From an uncultured Roseibium sp. (GTDB taxonomy: Bacteria > Pseudomonadota > Alphaproteobacteria > Rhizobiales > Stappiaceae): a stretch of 64,000 nucleotides of DNA. The position numbers were made by a program, and so were the translations under genes. The notes under the pieces are model-generated. The model was given only the letters and a program-made list of their open reading frames with translations, made no database searches and had not been told where the DNA came from. This document shows, in pieces, positions 51,579 to 61,115 of the stretch (within the stretch, counting starts at the first letter, position 1; every line of letters starts with the position of its first letter). The stretch lies in the NCBI RefSeq assembly GCF_947496995.1, contig NZ_CANMFD010000010.1, positions 1 to 64,000 of the forward strand, in the 5' to 3' direction.

Positions 51579-52691
51579 TCAGGTGATCGAGCCGCTGACG
51601 CCCTCGATCAGGTAGTCGGTCTGATCAAGCGCGGGCTCGTAGTTATCGAGGCTCTCTCCGGCCGCCAGAAGCGGCGTGCCGTCCTGCTTGTTGATCGGGC
51701 CGACAAAGATCGGCTGGCCGGCTTTGACCTCTTCCCGGGCAGCATCCGCAGCTGCGATCGCAGCTTCGGTTGCGCCTGCCCCGTAAGGCGTGCTGCGCAC
51801 GAAATCGACATCGAAGCCACCGCCGGTGAAGTTCGGCAGGGCCTCGCCTTCCGCAAGATCGGTGGCGAACATCTTGTAGATGGTTTCCCACTTGTATTCG
51901 GCACCGGTGATGAAGCCATTGGGAGCCAGCGGCGCCTGGGAAGCATTGTGGCCGCAGCATTTGATGCCACGCGACTCGGCGGTCTCGATCACCACCTTCG
52001 GGCCGTCGACGTGGCAGGTCAGGACGTCACAGCCGGCATCGACCAATGCATTGGCGGCCTCGGCCTCGCGCACCGGCATGGACCACTCCCCGGTGAAAAT
52101 GACCTGGACCGTTGCATCCGGATTGACCTTGCGGGCGCCCAGCAGGAACGAGTTGATGTTCCGCAGAACCGTGCCGATGGGCTTGGCGGCAACGAAGCCG
52201 AGCTTGTTGGTGGTGGTCGACAGCCCCGCCGCGATACCGTCGATATAGTGCGCCTGGTCGAGGTAGCCGAAATAACTGCCGGCATTCTTCGGGTCAGCTT
52301 CCGTCCAGAGCGGCGCCGCATGTCGGAACTGGACATCAGGATACTTGGCGGCGAGATCGAGGACGAAAGGCTTGTAGTAGCCGAAGGACGTCGCGAAAAT
52401 CAGGTTTGCGCCGTCCAGGTTGATCATCGATTCCATGGATTTCTCGACGGCGATGGTCTCCGGAACGTTTTCCTCCTCGACCACGGTCACTCCGGGAACG
52501 TCCTTGAGGGCCGCAGCGGCGACGGCGTGTGCCTGGTTCCAGCCGAAGTCGTCGCGCGGGCCGACATAGACGATCCCGACCGTGAGACCGGCTGCCTGTG
52601 CGAAACGTGGAAGACCGGCAGAAGAGAGTGCCGCAAGACCTGCGGCGGAAGATTTCAGGATAGTCCGGCGAGAAAGTTTGAATTTCGACAT
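51579..52691 (-). CDS. BMP-family nucleoside/purine-type binding protein, Tat signal
   Basis: A 370-residue BMP (PnrA-like) solute-binding protein. The N terminus carries a twin-arginine motif (SRRTILKSSAAG) and cleavage is likely after FAQA. The mature start LTVGIVYVGPRDDFGWNQAH contains the aromatic/Asp-Phe-Gly-Trp pattern of the family, and VDAGCDVLTCHVDGP and GHNASQAPLAP line the ligand cleft. Export of a folded binding protein by Tat is less common than by Sec. Start at 52691, with GGAGG 5 bases upstream; an upstream in-frame ATG is not supported. First gene of the amide-catabolism operon. Confidence 0.88.
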   Translation of the reverse strand: MSKFKLSRRTILKSSAAGLAALSSAGLPRFAQAAGLTVGIVYVGPRDDFGWNQAHAVAAAALKDVPGVTVVEEENVPETIAVEKSMESMINLDGANLIFATSFGYYKPFVLDLAAKYPDVQFRHAAPLWTEADPKNAGSYFGYLDQAHYIDGIAAGLSTTTNKLGFVAAKPIGTVLRNINSFLLGARKVNPDATVQVIFTGEWSMPVREAEAANALVDAGCDVLTCHVDGPKVVIETAESRGIKCCGHNASQAPLAPNGFITGAEYKWETIYKMFATDLAEGEALPNFTGGGFDVDFVRSTPYGAGATEAAIAAADAAREEVKAGQPIFVGPINKQDGTPLLAAGESLDNYEPALDQTDYLIEGVSGSIT

Positions 52692-52952
52692 AACGTCCTC
52701 CGTTATTAAGACGGGAGCGCGCAAGATCTGCAGCTCCGTCCAGCCTCCTGCAGTAAAATCAGCAAGCTTTGTGCCAATTCCCTGTCAGGCTCTGTTCCTT
52801 GGCTCGTCCCTGGCATTTCATTGTTATTATTGTCATTTTTTCATTTTTCACTTCGGTCAACGACCAATTTCGCAAGCAGGCAGTCCTCGGGCACTCAAGA
52901 AAAACGCCTAAAATCTAGCCAACTTCATTTTCTGCCGCTCGGTTATGCACTC

Positions 52953-53927
52953 TCATCCCCCTGCCGATTTCGATTTCACCGGGGCATAGCTCGCGTCCAG
53001 ACGTGATTTGAGGTAGTCCGCGCCGGAAATGGGCTCATACGCTGCGGACTGGCCTTCCGGAACGCAACCGGGCAGACAGACCACCTGCGCATCGGGGTTG
53101 GGGTCGAGGAAAAAAGCGATCGAATAGCGCTGCCGGCCTCCGGAATTCACCACCCGATGAGGTGTCGAGACATAGACATCGTTGGTCCAGCGCATCAGGC
53201 AATCGCCGATGTTGCAGACAAAGGTGCCGTCTATGGTCGGCGCCTTCAGCCAGACCCCGTCGCGGCGGCGGACTTCCAGACCGCCGACCGCATCCGGCAG
53301 CAGGATGGTCAGGTTGCCGTAATCGGTATGCGTTCCTGCCCCGATCTGACCGGCTTCCGCGCCTGCCGGCTGCGGCGGATAGTGCAACAGCCGCAATGTC
53401 GCCAGTGGTGCATCGAGCTTGTCCTCGAAATAAGCCGGATCAGTACCGAGATCCGTGGCGACGGCCCGGTGGATCAAGCGCCCCAGGCCCCAGACACTGT
53501 TGAAGTAGGATAGGACCGTTTCCTTCCAGCCCGGAATTTCCGGCCATTGATTGACTGCCCGGAACGGCTCGCCCGAAACAATCCTGGGATCATCCGGCGC
53601 CAGGTCCAGGCCGATGTTGAAAGCTTCCTTCAGATCCGCAGGCTTGTCCGGATCGAGGTTCTCGCCCTTCATCGGCACATAACCGCGATTGGTTTTGTAG
53701 AAGTCCTTCGTCAAGGCCATCTTCGTCTCTATCGGCTCGGCAAAGAAACGATGAGCGGCGGCAAAGGTGCGCTCGACCAGCGCACTGTCAACGCCGTGGT
53801 TGCGGACATAGAAGAAGCCGATCTCCCTCGCCGCACGGCCGATTTCTGCGGCGACCTTTTCAAGGCCGCCCGGCGCTCCCGAGACCAGCGGTTCAAGATC
53901 GATTATCGGAAGATCGTGTTCGGCCAT
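52953..53927 (-). CDS. 2-Oxoglutarate/Fe(II)-dependent oxygenase (isopenicillin N synthase family)
   Basis: A 324-residue non-haem iron oxygenase. The DIOX_N start is LPIIDLEPLVSG to GFFYVRNHGV. The iron ligands are His and Asp in AGTHTDYGNLTIL and the distal His in VSTPHRVVN; RYSIAFFLDP carries the Arg-x-Ser that binds 2-oxoglutarate. The substrate is unknown. It is the last gene of the peptide-transporter/atzF operon, overlapping or adjoining atzF; I use the ATG at 53927 because GCAGGA lies 6-7 bases upstream. Bacterial homologues are often linked with amide and nucleobase catabolism, so oxidation of an N-heterocycle is a reasonable guess only. Confidence 0.82.
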   Translation of the reverse strand: MAEHDLPIIDLEPLVSGAPGGLEKVAAEIGRAAREIGFFYVRNHGVDSALVERTFAAAHRFFAEPIETKMALTKDFYKTNRGYVPMKGENLDPDKPADLKEAFNIGLDLAPDDPRIVSGEPFRAVNQWPEIPGWKETVLSYFNSVWGLGRLIHRAVATDLGTDPAYFEDKLDAPLATLRLLHYPPQPAGAEAGQIGAGTHTDYGNLTILLPDAVGGLEVRRRDGVWLKAPTIDGTFVCNIGDCLMRWTNDVYVSTPHRVVNSGGRQRYSIAFFLDPNPDAQVVCLPGCVPEGQSAAYEPISGADYLKSRLDASYAPVKSKSAGG

Positions 53928-53944
53928 GCTTTTCCTGCCCCGCT

Positions 53945-55768
53945 TCACTCGGCCGCCGCAACAGAACGGCTCGCGGCTGGTGCGGCAATGAATTTCCGCC
54001 AGCTTCCCAGTGATGTGATGTTTTCAGCTCCCTTGGTACCGGCAGCTTCACACATGAAGCCTGTCACGCTGCGCCCGTCGGCAAGAGCAAGCGTACCGAG
54101 GCCCAGCGGTGCCGGGATGCCAGCCAGGAAACCGCCGACCTGATCGAGGGGAAGTGCCCAGATCTCGACCTCGATCCGGCCGCCGGAACCGGCTTCACCG
54201 CGGACAAGACCGGGACGCTTCGGCGGACCTCCGGCCAGCGCGTAAAGTGAATAGGCATCGCTGGTTTCGGACGCCTCCAGGAAGCGGCCACCCCGCGAGG
54301 TCAGCTCGTGATTGAGGGCCATTCCGGACATATGCGCGCCGCAGACAGCAAGGGCGAGTTCGCCCTCTTCGGCCCGCGGTGTGATCTCGGACGGCGCAGG
54401 CAACTCCCAGCCAGTCGCTCCAAGCGTATGCGATGCAAGCTGTTCCAGCTTGCAGCCGAGGGCCGCAAGAAAACCGTCTTTCCCGGAGGCCGCCAGCAGG
54501 GTCACGCTGCCGGGCCGTCCGTCCTCACGCGGTGCGACCGGAACGGCGAGGCCGCACATGTCCAGCAGGTTGACGAAATTGGTGTAAGTGCCGTTCCGCG
54601 AATTGGGACCGATCGGATCCGCCTCCAGATCCGCAACACTGTAGAAGGTCGGCATGGTCGGCACGCACAGGAGATCGAGCCCGGCCAGCACCGGTTCGGT
54701 TTTCCTGGAAAGTTCCTTCAGTCGGTAAAATCCGCGAAAGGCATCCGTCGCCGTCAGGTTCAGCGCCGCCCCAACGACCTGGCGCGTCACGGGGTGCACC
54801 GCCTCCGGATTGTCCCGCATCAGGTCCTCGATTACAGTATGCCGCTCGGCGACCCAGGCGCCTTCGTAAAGCATGTGGGCGACGTCGTAGAACGGGGTGA
54901 AATCCACCTCGACGATCTCGGCGCCCGTTGAACTCAGAAGCGCCACGGTGTCCGCAAAGGATTTTTCCTGGGGCTCATCGCCGCAAAACTCGATGGATCC
55001 GGCATCCGGGATGCCGATGCGGAGTTTTTCGGGAACCGGCTGCAGCGCCGGAGCGGTGATCCGCCTCGAATAGGCGTCGTCGTCATCATAGCCGGCGGCG
55101 GCCTGGTAGGCCGTGTAGGCGTCTTTCACTGTAAGCGCGAAGATGGAAATCGTATCCAGCGTCCGGCAGGCCGGAACGACGCCGGAGGCGGAAAGGGCAC
55201 CGAGCGTCGGCTTGAGGCCGACGATGTTGTTCAGCGCGCCGGGCACACGGCCGGAGCCCGCAGTGTCCGTGCCGAGGGAGAAGCTGACGATGCCATGTCC
55301 GACAGCAACTGCCGACCCCGATGAAGACCCGCCGGGAACGATGTCCGGATCGACGGAATTCTTCGGCGGCGGGAAAGGCGAGCGCACACCGACCAGACCG
55401 GTCGCGAACTGGTCGAGATTGGTCTTTCCGATTGCCAGCGCACCGGCCGCCTTCAGCCGTGCGACGACAAACGCATCCTTTTCCGCAACATACTCATATG
55501 CCGGGCAGGCAGCGGTAGTGGGCTTGCCGGCAACATCGATATTGTCCTTGAGGACGAAAGGAATGCCCCACAAGGGTTTTGCCGGATCGTAATTCCCCAG
55601 TGCCTTTGCTGCTTCCAGCACTTCGGCCTTGTCGAAGAGACAAATAAAGATCCCCGGATCACCGACGCTGTCGATGCGACGATACACTTCCTCGACAATG
55701 TCGGCAGGAGATGTCCCGGTCTCGTAAGCCGCCTGAAGGGAGGATAGGGTAAATGGAAGTTCGAACAT
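53945..55768 (-). CDS. atzF: AtzF, allophanate hydrolase
   Basis: A 607-residue two-domain enzyme. The amidase domain (residues 1-440) has the catalytic Lys in FVLKDNIDVAGKPTTA, the cis-Ser in VPGGSSSGSAVA and the nucleophile Ser in FSLGTDTAGSGRVPG. The C-terminal domain (about 470-607), with AVCGAHMSGMALNHELTSRG and VEIWALPLDQVGGF, is the decarboxylase-type domain of allophanate hydrolases. It converts allophanate to ammonia and CO2, completing biuret breakdown begun by BiuH. Start at 55768 with GAGG upstream; an ATG at 55795 overlapping the ATPase stop as ATGA is the alternative. Length fits AtzF (about 605). Confidence 0.9.
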   Translation of the reverse strand: MFELPFTLSSLQAAYETGTSPADIVEEVYRRIDSVGDPGIFICLFDKAEVLEAAKALGNYDPAKPLWGIPFVLKDNIDVAGKPTTAACPAYEYVAEKDAFVVARLKAAGALAIGKTNLDQFATGLVGVRSPFPPPKNSVDPDIVPGGSSSGSAVAVGHGIVSFSLGTDTAGSGRVPGALNNIVGLKPTLGALSASGVVPACRTLDTISIFALTVKDAYTAYQAAAGYDDDDAYSRRITAPALQPVPEKLRIGIPDAGSIEFCGDEPQEKSFADTVALLSSTGAEIVEVDFTPFYDVAHMLYEGAWVAERHTVIEDLMRDNPEAVHPVTRQVVGAALNLTATDAFRGFYRLKELSRKTEPVLAGLDLLCVPTMPTFYSVADLEADPIGPNSRNGTYTNFVNLLDMCGLAVPVAPREDGRPGSVTLLAASGKDGFLAALGCKLEQLASHTLGATGWELPAPSEITPRAEEGELALAVCGAHMSGMALNHELTSRGGRFLEASETSDAYSLYALAGGPPKRPGLVRGEAGSGGRIEVEIWALPLDQVGGFLAGIPAPLGLGTLALADGRSVTGFMCEAAGTKGAENITSLGSWRKFIAAPAASRSVAAAE

Positions 55769-55791
55769 CCTGGACCTCAATAACTTGACTT

Positions 55792-57444
55792 TCATTCGGC
55801 AGCTGTGCGTTCCGGCGGAGCCGGGAGCGGTGGTTTGGGGGACGCTGCGAGCAGCTCACGGGTGTAGGGGTGAGAGGGAGTTTCCATGACGCTGGCCGCC
55901 GTCCCCTGTTCAACGATTTCCCCATCTCGCATGACGATGACACGATCGCAGAGCAGCCGCACGACATGCAGGTCATGGCTGACGAAGAGATAGCTGATGC
56001 CGAGCTTTGTCCTGAGGTCGACCAGCAGATTGAGCACGATCGCCTGGATGGAGACATCGAGTGCCGCCGTCGGCTCATCGAGAATGAGGAATTGCGGATC
56101 GACGGCGATTGCCCGGGCAATGCCGACACGTGCCTTTTGGCCACCGGAAAGCTGGTGGGGGAAGCGATCCAGCAGGGGGCGCGGCAATCCGACAAGGTCT
56201 GCGAGTTCCTCGACCCGCGCCACCCGCTGGCGCTTCGGCGTATTGGTCAGGCGTGCCAGCGGCTCGGCGATCGACTGGCGCGCCGTATGCCGCGGGTTGA
56301 AACTGTCGGTCGCATCCTGGAATACCATCTGGATCCGGGCCCTGTCCGCATCGCGGGCAAAGTTGCGGGCAGGTGACCTGGCCAGATCCCTGCCATTGAA
56401 GAGGATCTCACCGCTGGTCGGGTCGATAAGACGGACCAGCATCGAGGATGTCGTCGACTTGCCGCAGCCGGACTCGCCGACGAGACCGACGCTTTCTCCC
56501 TTTCTGACCTCGAAGGAAATCCCCTTGACCGCATGGACCGGGCCGGATCTACCCTGATAGGTCTTCGTCAGGTCGCGGATCTCCAGCAAGGGCGTTTCCG
56601 CCTTCGGCAGTTGCGGCTCCGCAGAGCGCTGATCCAATGGCAGGAGCTGGCGCACGCTCGCTCCGGGCCGCGGCGTCGCATCGACGAGCTTGCGCGTATA
56701 GGCGTGCTGCGGCCTGGAGAACAGCGTTTCAGGCCCCCCCTCCTCGACGATCTCCCCGTCTTTCATCACGACCAGGCGGTTGCAATACTGTGCGGCTAGA
56801 CCGAGATCATGGGTGATCACCATGGCGCTCATGCCGCGCTCGGCGATGAGGTCCGCTATCAGGTCCATGACGGCCTTCTGCGTCGTTATGTCGAGGCCTG
56901 TCGTCGGTTCGTCCGCAATGAGAAGCTTCGGATCGCAGGCAAGGGCGATGGCAATGACGACCCGCTGACACATCCCTCCGGACAGCTCGAACGGATAGGC
57001 ATTGTAGCGGGCTTCCGCGTCGCGTATCCGGACCGCCTCCAATGCCCTGATGGCCGCGGACCTTGCGTTCGACCGGGTAGCCTTGGCATGCCGGCGCAGG
57101 ACGTCCTCGATCTGGTGCCCGACCTTGCGGATCGGATTGAGGGCCGCCCGCGGGTTCTGGAAGATCATCGAGATTTCCCGCCCGCGCAGGTCGCGCATCG
57201 TGCTTTCGCGCGCCTGCCGCAGGTCGATACCCCCATAGGTCAACGAACCGCCTGAAATGCGTCCGTTGCGCTCAAGGAGCCGCATCAGGGCATAGGACGT
57301 GACCGACTTGCCGGATCCGGATTCTCCGACGATGCCGAGAACCTCACCTTTCCGGATTTCCAGCGAGATGCCACGCACGGCCTCCACGCTGCCGCGGCGT
57401 GTCGCAAAGGAGACTTTCAGATCCTGGATCGAGAGCAGACTCAT
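55792..57444 (-). CDS. Peptide/nickel-type ABC ATPase, fused DppD-DppF
   Basis: A 550-residue single chain carrying both oligopeptide-type ATPases. Domain 1 (DppD-like): Walker A GESGSGKSVTS, signature LSGGMCQRV, Walker B LLIADEPTTGLD. Domain 2 (DppF-like): Walker A GESGCGKSTTS, signature LSGGQKARVGIARAI, Walker B LILDEPTAALD. The linker is about residues 255-275 (RQLLPLDQRSAEPQL). Both halves appear active. The frame is open far upstream through the permease gene, but the ATG at 57444 lies in the 4-base overlap with its stop and begins MSLLSIQDLKVSF as expected. Confidence 0.9.
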   Translation of the reverse strand: MSLLSIQDLKVSFATRRGSVEAVRGISLEIRKGEVLGIVGESGSGKSVTSYALMRLLERNGRISGGSLTYGGIDLRQARESTMRDLRGREISMIFQNPRAALNPIRKVGHQIEDVLRRHAKATRSNARSAAIRALEAVRIRDAEARYNAYPFELSGGMCQRVVIAIALACDPKLLIADEPTTGLDITTQKAVMDLIADLIAERGMSAMVITHDLGLAAQYCNRLVVMKDGEIVEEGGPETLFSRPQHAYTRKLVDATPRPGASVRQLLPLDQRSAEPQLPKAETPLLEIRDLTKTYQGRSGPVHAVKGISFEVRKGESVGLVGESGCGKSTTSSMLVRLIDPTSGEILFNGRDLARSPARNFARDADRARIQMVFQDATDSFNPRHTARQSIAEPLARLTNTPKRQRVARVEELADLVGLPRPLLDRFPHQLSGGQKARVGIARAIAVDPQFLILDEPTAALDVSIQAIVLNLLVDLRTKLGISYLFVSHDLHVVRLLCDRVIVMRDGEIVEQGTAASVMETPSHPYTRELLAASPKPPLPAPPERTAAE

Positions 57445-58322
57445 GAGCGTTGCCGGGGGTCGACCATGTCGCGCAGCCCGTCTCCCAAAAGGTTGAAGGT
57501 GAATACGGCGAACATCAGCGCAAAGCCTGGAAAGAAGGCCAGCCACCACTCGCCTGAGACGATGAAGTTCGCTCCCTCGGCAACCATGATGCCCCATTCC
57601 GCGGTGGGCGGGCGCACACCCAGGCCGATGAAGCTGAGACCGGCGGCGTTGAGGATTGCCCAGCCGAGATTGAGCGAGACCTGCACCATCATCGGCGGCA
57701 GGGCGTTCGGAAAAATATGAAGCGCCAGCACCCGGATGTCGGAGTTGCCTGCGAGCTTCGCGGCCTGGGCAAACCCCGCATCCCTGCGAATGTTCACCTC
57801 GGCCCGGACAAGGCGGGCATAGAAGGGAATGTTGATGACCGCCGTCGCATAGACGATGTTCTCGACCGTGTTGCCGAGCGCGGCCACGATCCCCATGGCC
57901 AGGACGAAGAGCGGAAAGGCCATGATCGTGTCGAACAGCCGGTTGAGCACGGTGTCGAGCCACCCGCCCCAGTATCCGGCGACGCTGCCGAGGACAGATC
58001 CGATCAGGAATGAAAGCGCCACGGCGGCAACTGAAATCGCCAGATCGAGGCGTGTCGCCAGGATCACCCTGGAAAAGACATCCCGTCCGAGATTGTCCGT
58101 TCCGAACCAGTGGGCCATCGACGGGGGCTGCAGGGCGATCGCGGCGTTTGATTCCATCGGATCGTACGGCACGATCACCGGACCGAGCACCGCAGCCAGA
58201 AGCAGGATGGCGAACATGGTGAACGCAAGCAGCGTCACGGGATTTGAGCGCAGCACATAGCCGATATGGGCAAGGGTGCCGTCCTGCTTCACCGGAACCT
58301 GACTGGTGGTAATATCACTCAT
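57441..58322 (-). CDS. Peptide-type ABC permease (DppC/OppC family)
   Basis: A 293-residue permease with about 6 spans. Landmarks are the N-terminal AILLLAAVLGPVIVPYDPME, HWFGTDNLGRDVFSRVI (the OppC-N region) and NLGWAILNAAGLSFIGLGVR with PPTAEWGIMV. It overlaps dppB-type and ATPase genes by 4 bases on each side. Confidence 0.9.
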   Translation of the reverse strand: MSDITTSQVPVKQDGTLAHIGYVLRSNPVTLLAFTMFAILLLAAVLGPVIVPYDPMESNAAIALQPPSMAHWFGTDNLGRDVFSRVILATRLDLAISVAAVALSFLIGSVLGSVAGYWGGWLDTVLNRLFDTIMAFPLFVLAMGIVAALGNTVENIVYATAVINIPFYARLVRAEVNIRRDAGFAQAAKLAGNSDIRVLALHIFPNALPPMMVQVSLNLGWAILNAAGLSFIGLGVRPPTAEWGIMVAEGANFIVSGEWWLAFFPGFALMFAVFTFNLLGDGLRDMVDPRQRS

Positions 58323-59344
58323 CTGGTTTCAAATCCGATCCGGGGGTCAATCAGGGTGTAGGAAAGGTCGATCACCAGGTTGAGCACCACGAAGAGCAGC
58401 GCCATGGCGAGAACGAAGCCCTGAACGGCGGCATAATCCGATACGACAAGCGCCTCGACCGCATAGGAACCGATGCCGGGCCACGCAAAGACCTTCTCGA
58501 CAAGGACATTGGCGCCAAGGGTGAAGGAAAAGACCATGCCGAGCGTCGTGACGACCGGCAGGAGCGCGTTGCGGAATGCGTAGGTGAAGAGCACCTTGTC
58601 CTCTGTCAGACCCGCAGCCCTGGCCGTCCTGATGTAGTCCGAGGACAGCGCACTCAGCATCGCGGCGCGGGTCATGCGGGCCAGCGGCGCCAGCGTGAAG
58701 AGGGTGAGCGTTATCGCCGGAAGCACCAGTTGCTTCAAGGCCCCGGTCCAGGTCTCCCAGTCGCCGGCAATCGCCGCGTCGATGAGATAGAACCCGGTGA
58801 TGCGGTCGGGCTCGATATAGATGAAATCCAGCCGACCGAGCGGCGACGGCGCGATGCCGAGCAGATAGTAGAAGATGTAGATCAGCAGGACGCCGGTAAA
58901 AAAGGTCGGCAGGGAAACACCGGCCGTAACGAGCACCCGGCACAGGTGATCCACTGCCGACCCGGGGCGTGTTGCTGCAAGCACGCCAAGTGGAATTGCG
59001 ATGGTACAGGACAGCAGCAGAGCCGTCAGCGTCAGTTCCAGTGAGGCCGGAAGCCGGTGGGCGAGATCCTCGATAACCGGCTGCCCGGTGGAGAGCGACT
59101 GGCCGAGATCGCCCGTCAGAACGTTTCCGGCATAGACCAGGAACTGCTCCGGCAGGGGTTTGTCGAGCCCGAGCGCGGTTCTGACTTCCTCGATAGACGC
59201 CTCATCGGCGGCATGACCTGCGAAATAGACGGCCGGGTCGCCCGGAAGGGCGCGGGTCAGCAGGAAGCTGACCACCACGACCCCCAGGATCACGGGAATG
59301 GCATGTGTGATCCTTAGCCCGATTGTGCGGAGGCGACCGGCCAT
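58319..59344 (-). CDS. Peptide-type ABC permease (DppB/OppB family)
   Basis: A 341-residue permease with about 6 spans. ILGVVVVSFLLTRALPGDPA near the N terminus, LGLDKPLPEQFLVYAGNVLTG, DYIRTARAAGLTEDKVLF (EAA-type loop) and the C-terminal VIDLSYTLIDPRIGF are typical DppB features. It starts 5 bases after the binding-protein stop. Confidence 0.9.
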   Translation of the reverse strand: MAGRLRTIGLRITHAIPVILGVVVVSFLLTRALPGDPAVYFAGHAADEASIEEVRTALGLDKPLPEQFLVYAGNVLTGDLGQSLSTGQPVIEDLAHRLPASLELTLTALLLSCTIAIPLGVLAATRPGSAVDHLCRVLVTAGVSLPTFFTGVLLIYIFYYLLGIAPSPLGRLDFIYIEPDRITGFYLIDAAIAGDWETWTGALKQLVLPAITLTLFTLAPLARMTRAAMLSALSSDYIRTARAAGLTEDKVLFTYAFRNALLPVVTTLGMVFSFTLGANVLVEKVFAWPGIGSYAVEALVVSDYAAVQGFVLAMALLFVVLNLVIDLSYTLIDPRIGFETR

Positions 59345-59349
59345 CCTGG

Positions 59350-60975
59350 TTACGCCTTCGACAGGGAGCGGACATCGGGCTGGCGATGGAACCAGTATTC
59401 GTATCCCGACAGGTCCCGCGTGCCGACATTGAGTGCCGGCTGCCAGAGGGCGATGCGCGGCACTTCATCCCACGCGATCTCGATCATGCGCTTGATCTTC
59501 GGCGCGTAGTCCGGATCCTCCACCGACATGTGCAGCGCTTCCGGTGTCAGCGTCTCGATCTCTTCATTGCGGTAGTTCGAGGAATTGAAGAGATGTCCTT
59601 CCTGGTAGGCCCAGAAGAAGTAGTAGCAGGGATAGTTGAGCCAACCGCCGAAGGTCTCCAGGGCGAGGGGCAAGCGCTTTTCAACCAGCGACGCCGTACG
59701 CCAGTTCGCACCGGGGATTTTCTCGATTGTCGCGGTGATGCCGATCTTGGCCAGGTTTTCCTGGATCAGCAGAGCGGCCGGTTCCATCCAGTCGCTTTGG
59801 GAAAGATCGATCGAGAGCGGCACTTCGAAACCGTCACCGTATCCGGCTTCCACGAGCAAGGCCTTCGCCTTGTCCAGATCGGTCGAATAGGGAAATTTCT
59901 GCGGCCAGGCGATATCTTCAGGCGTTGCGCTCGTCCCTCCCCACATCGGGCTGCCACGGCCATAAGCGGCCGTCTGAAAAACCTCTTCATAAGGGACGGC
60001 GAAAGCGATGGCCTGCCGGACCCGCTTGTCCTTGAAAGGTTCGAAGGCAAGGTTCGGACAAAGGCAGTAAATGGCATTCTCGACCGGGGTCGTGACGATG
60101 GTCATGTCCTCTGCGCCGGAAAGCTCCTTTGCATCCTTGTTCGGCATGTCGAAGGACATGTCGATATCGCCGCGCTCCAGCAGCGCGCGCCGTGTCGCCG
60201 GGCTCGGAACTTCCCGAATGACGACCCGCTTGACTGCGGGAACCGGTCCCGAGGTCCAGTTGTCGTTGCGCTCATAGACCAGCTGTTCACCCGGCTTCCA
60301 GGCAGCGACCTTGAAGGCGCCCGACCCGGCCGGTGTCTTGTGAAGGTATTCCATCGCCCATGGATCGGCTTCCGTCGCGTGTTCCAGGGCGACTTTCGAA
60401 TTGATGATCATCGGAACCGGCACGGCCAGATCCGGAAGGGTAAGCTTCGACTTGCGCAGCAGGTTGATCTTGAATGTCAGGTCATCGACGACTTCGAACT
60501 GTTCCGGGTTCTCGAGCGAGCCAGCCTTCATCTGAACCGTCGGGAAACCCCCGACGCTGACGGCGCGGTCGAAGGACCATTTGACATCCTGCGCGGTAAT
60601 CGGCGAGCCGTCCTGGAACTTGCCCTCCGGACGCAGCTTGAAGACGATCGCCATGTCGTTGTCGGTGAATTCCCAGCTCTCCGCCACTTCGGGTTCGATG
60701 ACGGAATAGTCGTAGGAGAGACTGCCGTCGGGCATGGTCTTGGTGCCGAAGCTGACAAGCCGGTCGTAGGCATTGACGGCGACCTGGTAGCTCGGGCGGT
60801 TTGTGCCCGTGCGGTGCAGGTCGAGGCTGTTGATCGTCTGGCCAATCACCGTGACGATGACGTCCTTGCCCGCGGCGGACGCCGGCAGCACTTTAAGAAA
60901 CGGTAAAGCGGCGGCCCCGAGCACAGTCGCTCCGGCGCCTTTCAGGAAACCGCGCCGTGAAGTCTCATTGGTCAT
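59350..60975 (-). CDS. Peptide/nickel-type ABC solute-binding protein (family 5), Tat signal
   Basis: A 541-residue family-5 solute-binding protein. The N terminus has a twin-arginine motif (ETSRRGFLKGAGATV) and likely cleavage after PASAA. The mature body shows the family-5 order: LDLHRTGTNRPSY, KLRPEGKFQDGSPITAQDV, AFKVAAWKPGEQLVYERN and KALLVEAGYGDGF. Start at 60975, where AAGGGGA precedes the ATG; an upstream in-frame ATG would mask the Tat motif. First gene of the operon containing atzF, so its ligand may be an amide or ureido compound rather than a peptide (inference). Divergent from the LysR gene. Confidence 0.88.
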   Translation of the reverse strand: MTNETSRRGFLKGAGATVLGAAALPFLKVLPASAAGKDVIVTVIGQTINSLDLHRTGTNRPSYQVAVNAYDRLVSFGTKTMPDGSLSYDYSVIEPEVAESWEFTDNDMAIVFKLRPEGKFQDGSPITAQDVKWSFDRAVSVGGFPTVQMKAGSLENPEQFEVVDDLTFKINLLRKSKLTLPDLAVPVPMIINSKVALEHATEADPWAMEYLHKTPAGSGAFKVAAWKPGEQLVYERNDNWTSGPVPAVKRVVIREVPSPATRRALLERGDIDMSFDMPNKDAKELSGAEDMTIVTTPVENAIYCLCPNLAFEPFKDKRVRQAIAFAVPYEEVFQTAAYGRGSPMWGGTSATPEDIAWPQKFPYSTDLDKAKALLVEAGYGDGFEVPLSIDLSQSDWMEPAALLIQENLAKIGITATIEKIPGANWRTASLVEKRLPLALETFGGWLNYPCYYFFWAYQEGHLFNSSNYRNEEIETLTPEALHMSVEDPDYAPKIKRMIEIAWDEVPRIALWQPALNVGTRDLSGYEYWFHRQPDVRSLSKA

Positions 60976-61087
60976 GTCTGTCCCCTTTTTGAAAGGAAAG
61001 GGGGAGAAAGCCCTTCCCATTGAGGACACGATGCGTTCCTTTAGTGAGTACTTCTATTGCTATTTTTGCATCTTTGTGCTTCGAAAT

Positions 61088-61105
61088 TTGCAGCACTCAT
61101 TGCAA
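61088..61105. promoter_or_regulatory. Candidate LysR-type operator
   Basis: Inverted arms TTGCA (61088-61092) and TGCAA (61101-61105), an 18-base element of T-N11-A form, 10 bases before the LysR start codon in the gap to the binding-protein gene (start 60975). It fits the autoregulatory site expected for a divergently oriented LysR regulator. Assigned by position and symmetry only. Confidence 0.4.
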
Positions 61106-61115
61106 GGCTTTGTAA

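Noticed and set aside
52806..52830. Sigma-54-like TGGCA...TTG element upstream of the BMP operon
   Set aside because: Spacing is wrong and the GC of the -12 element is missing. It would also point away from the BMP gene, toward the 3' end of the oxygenase gene.
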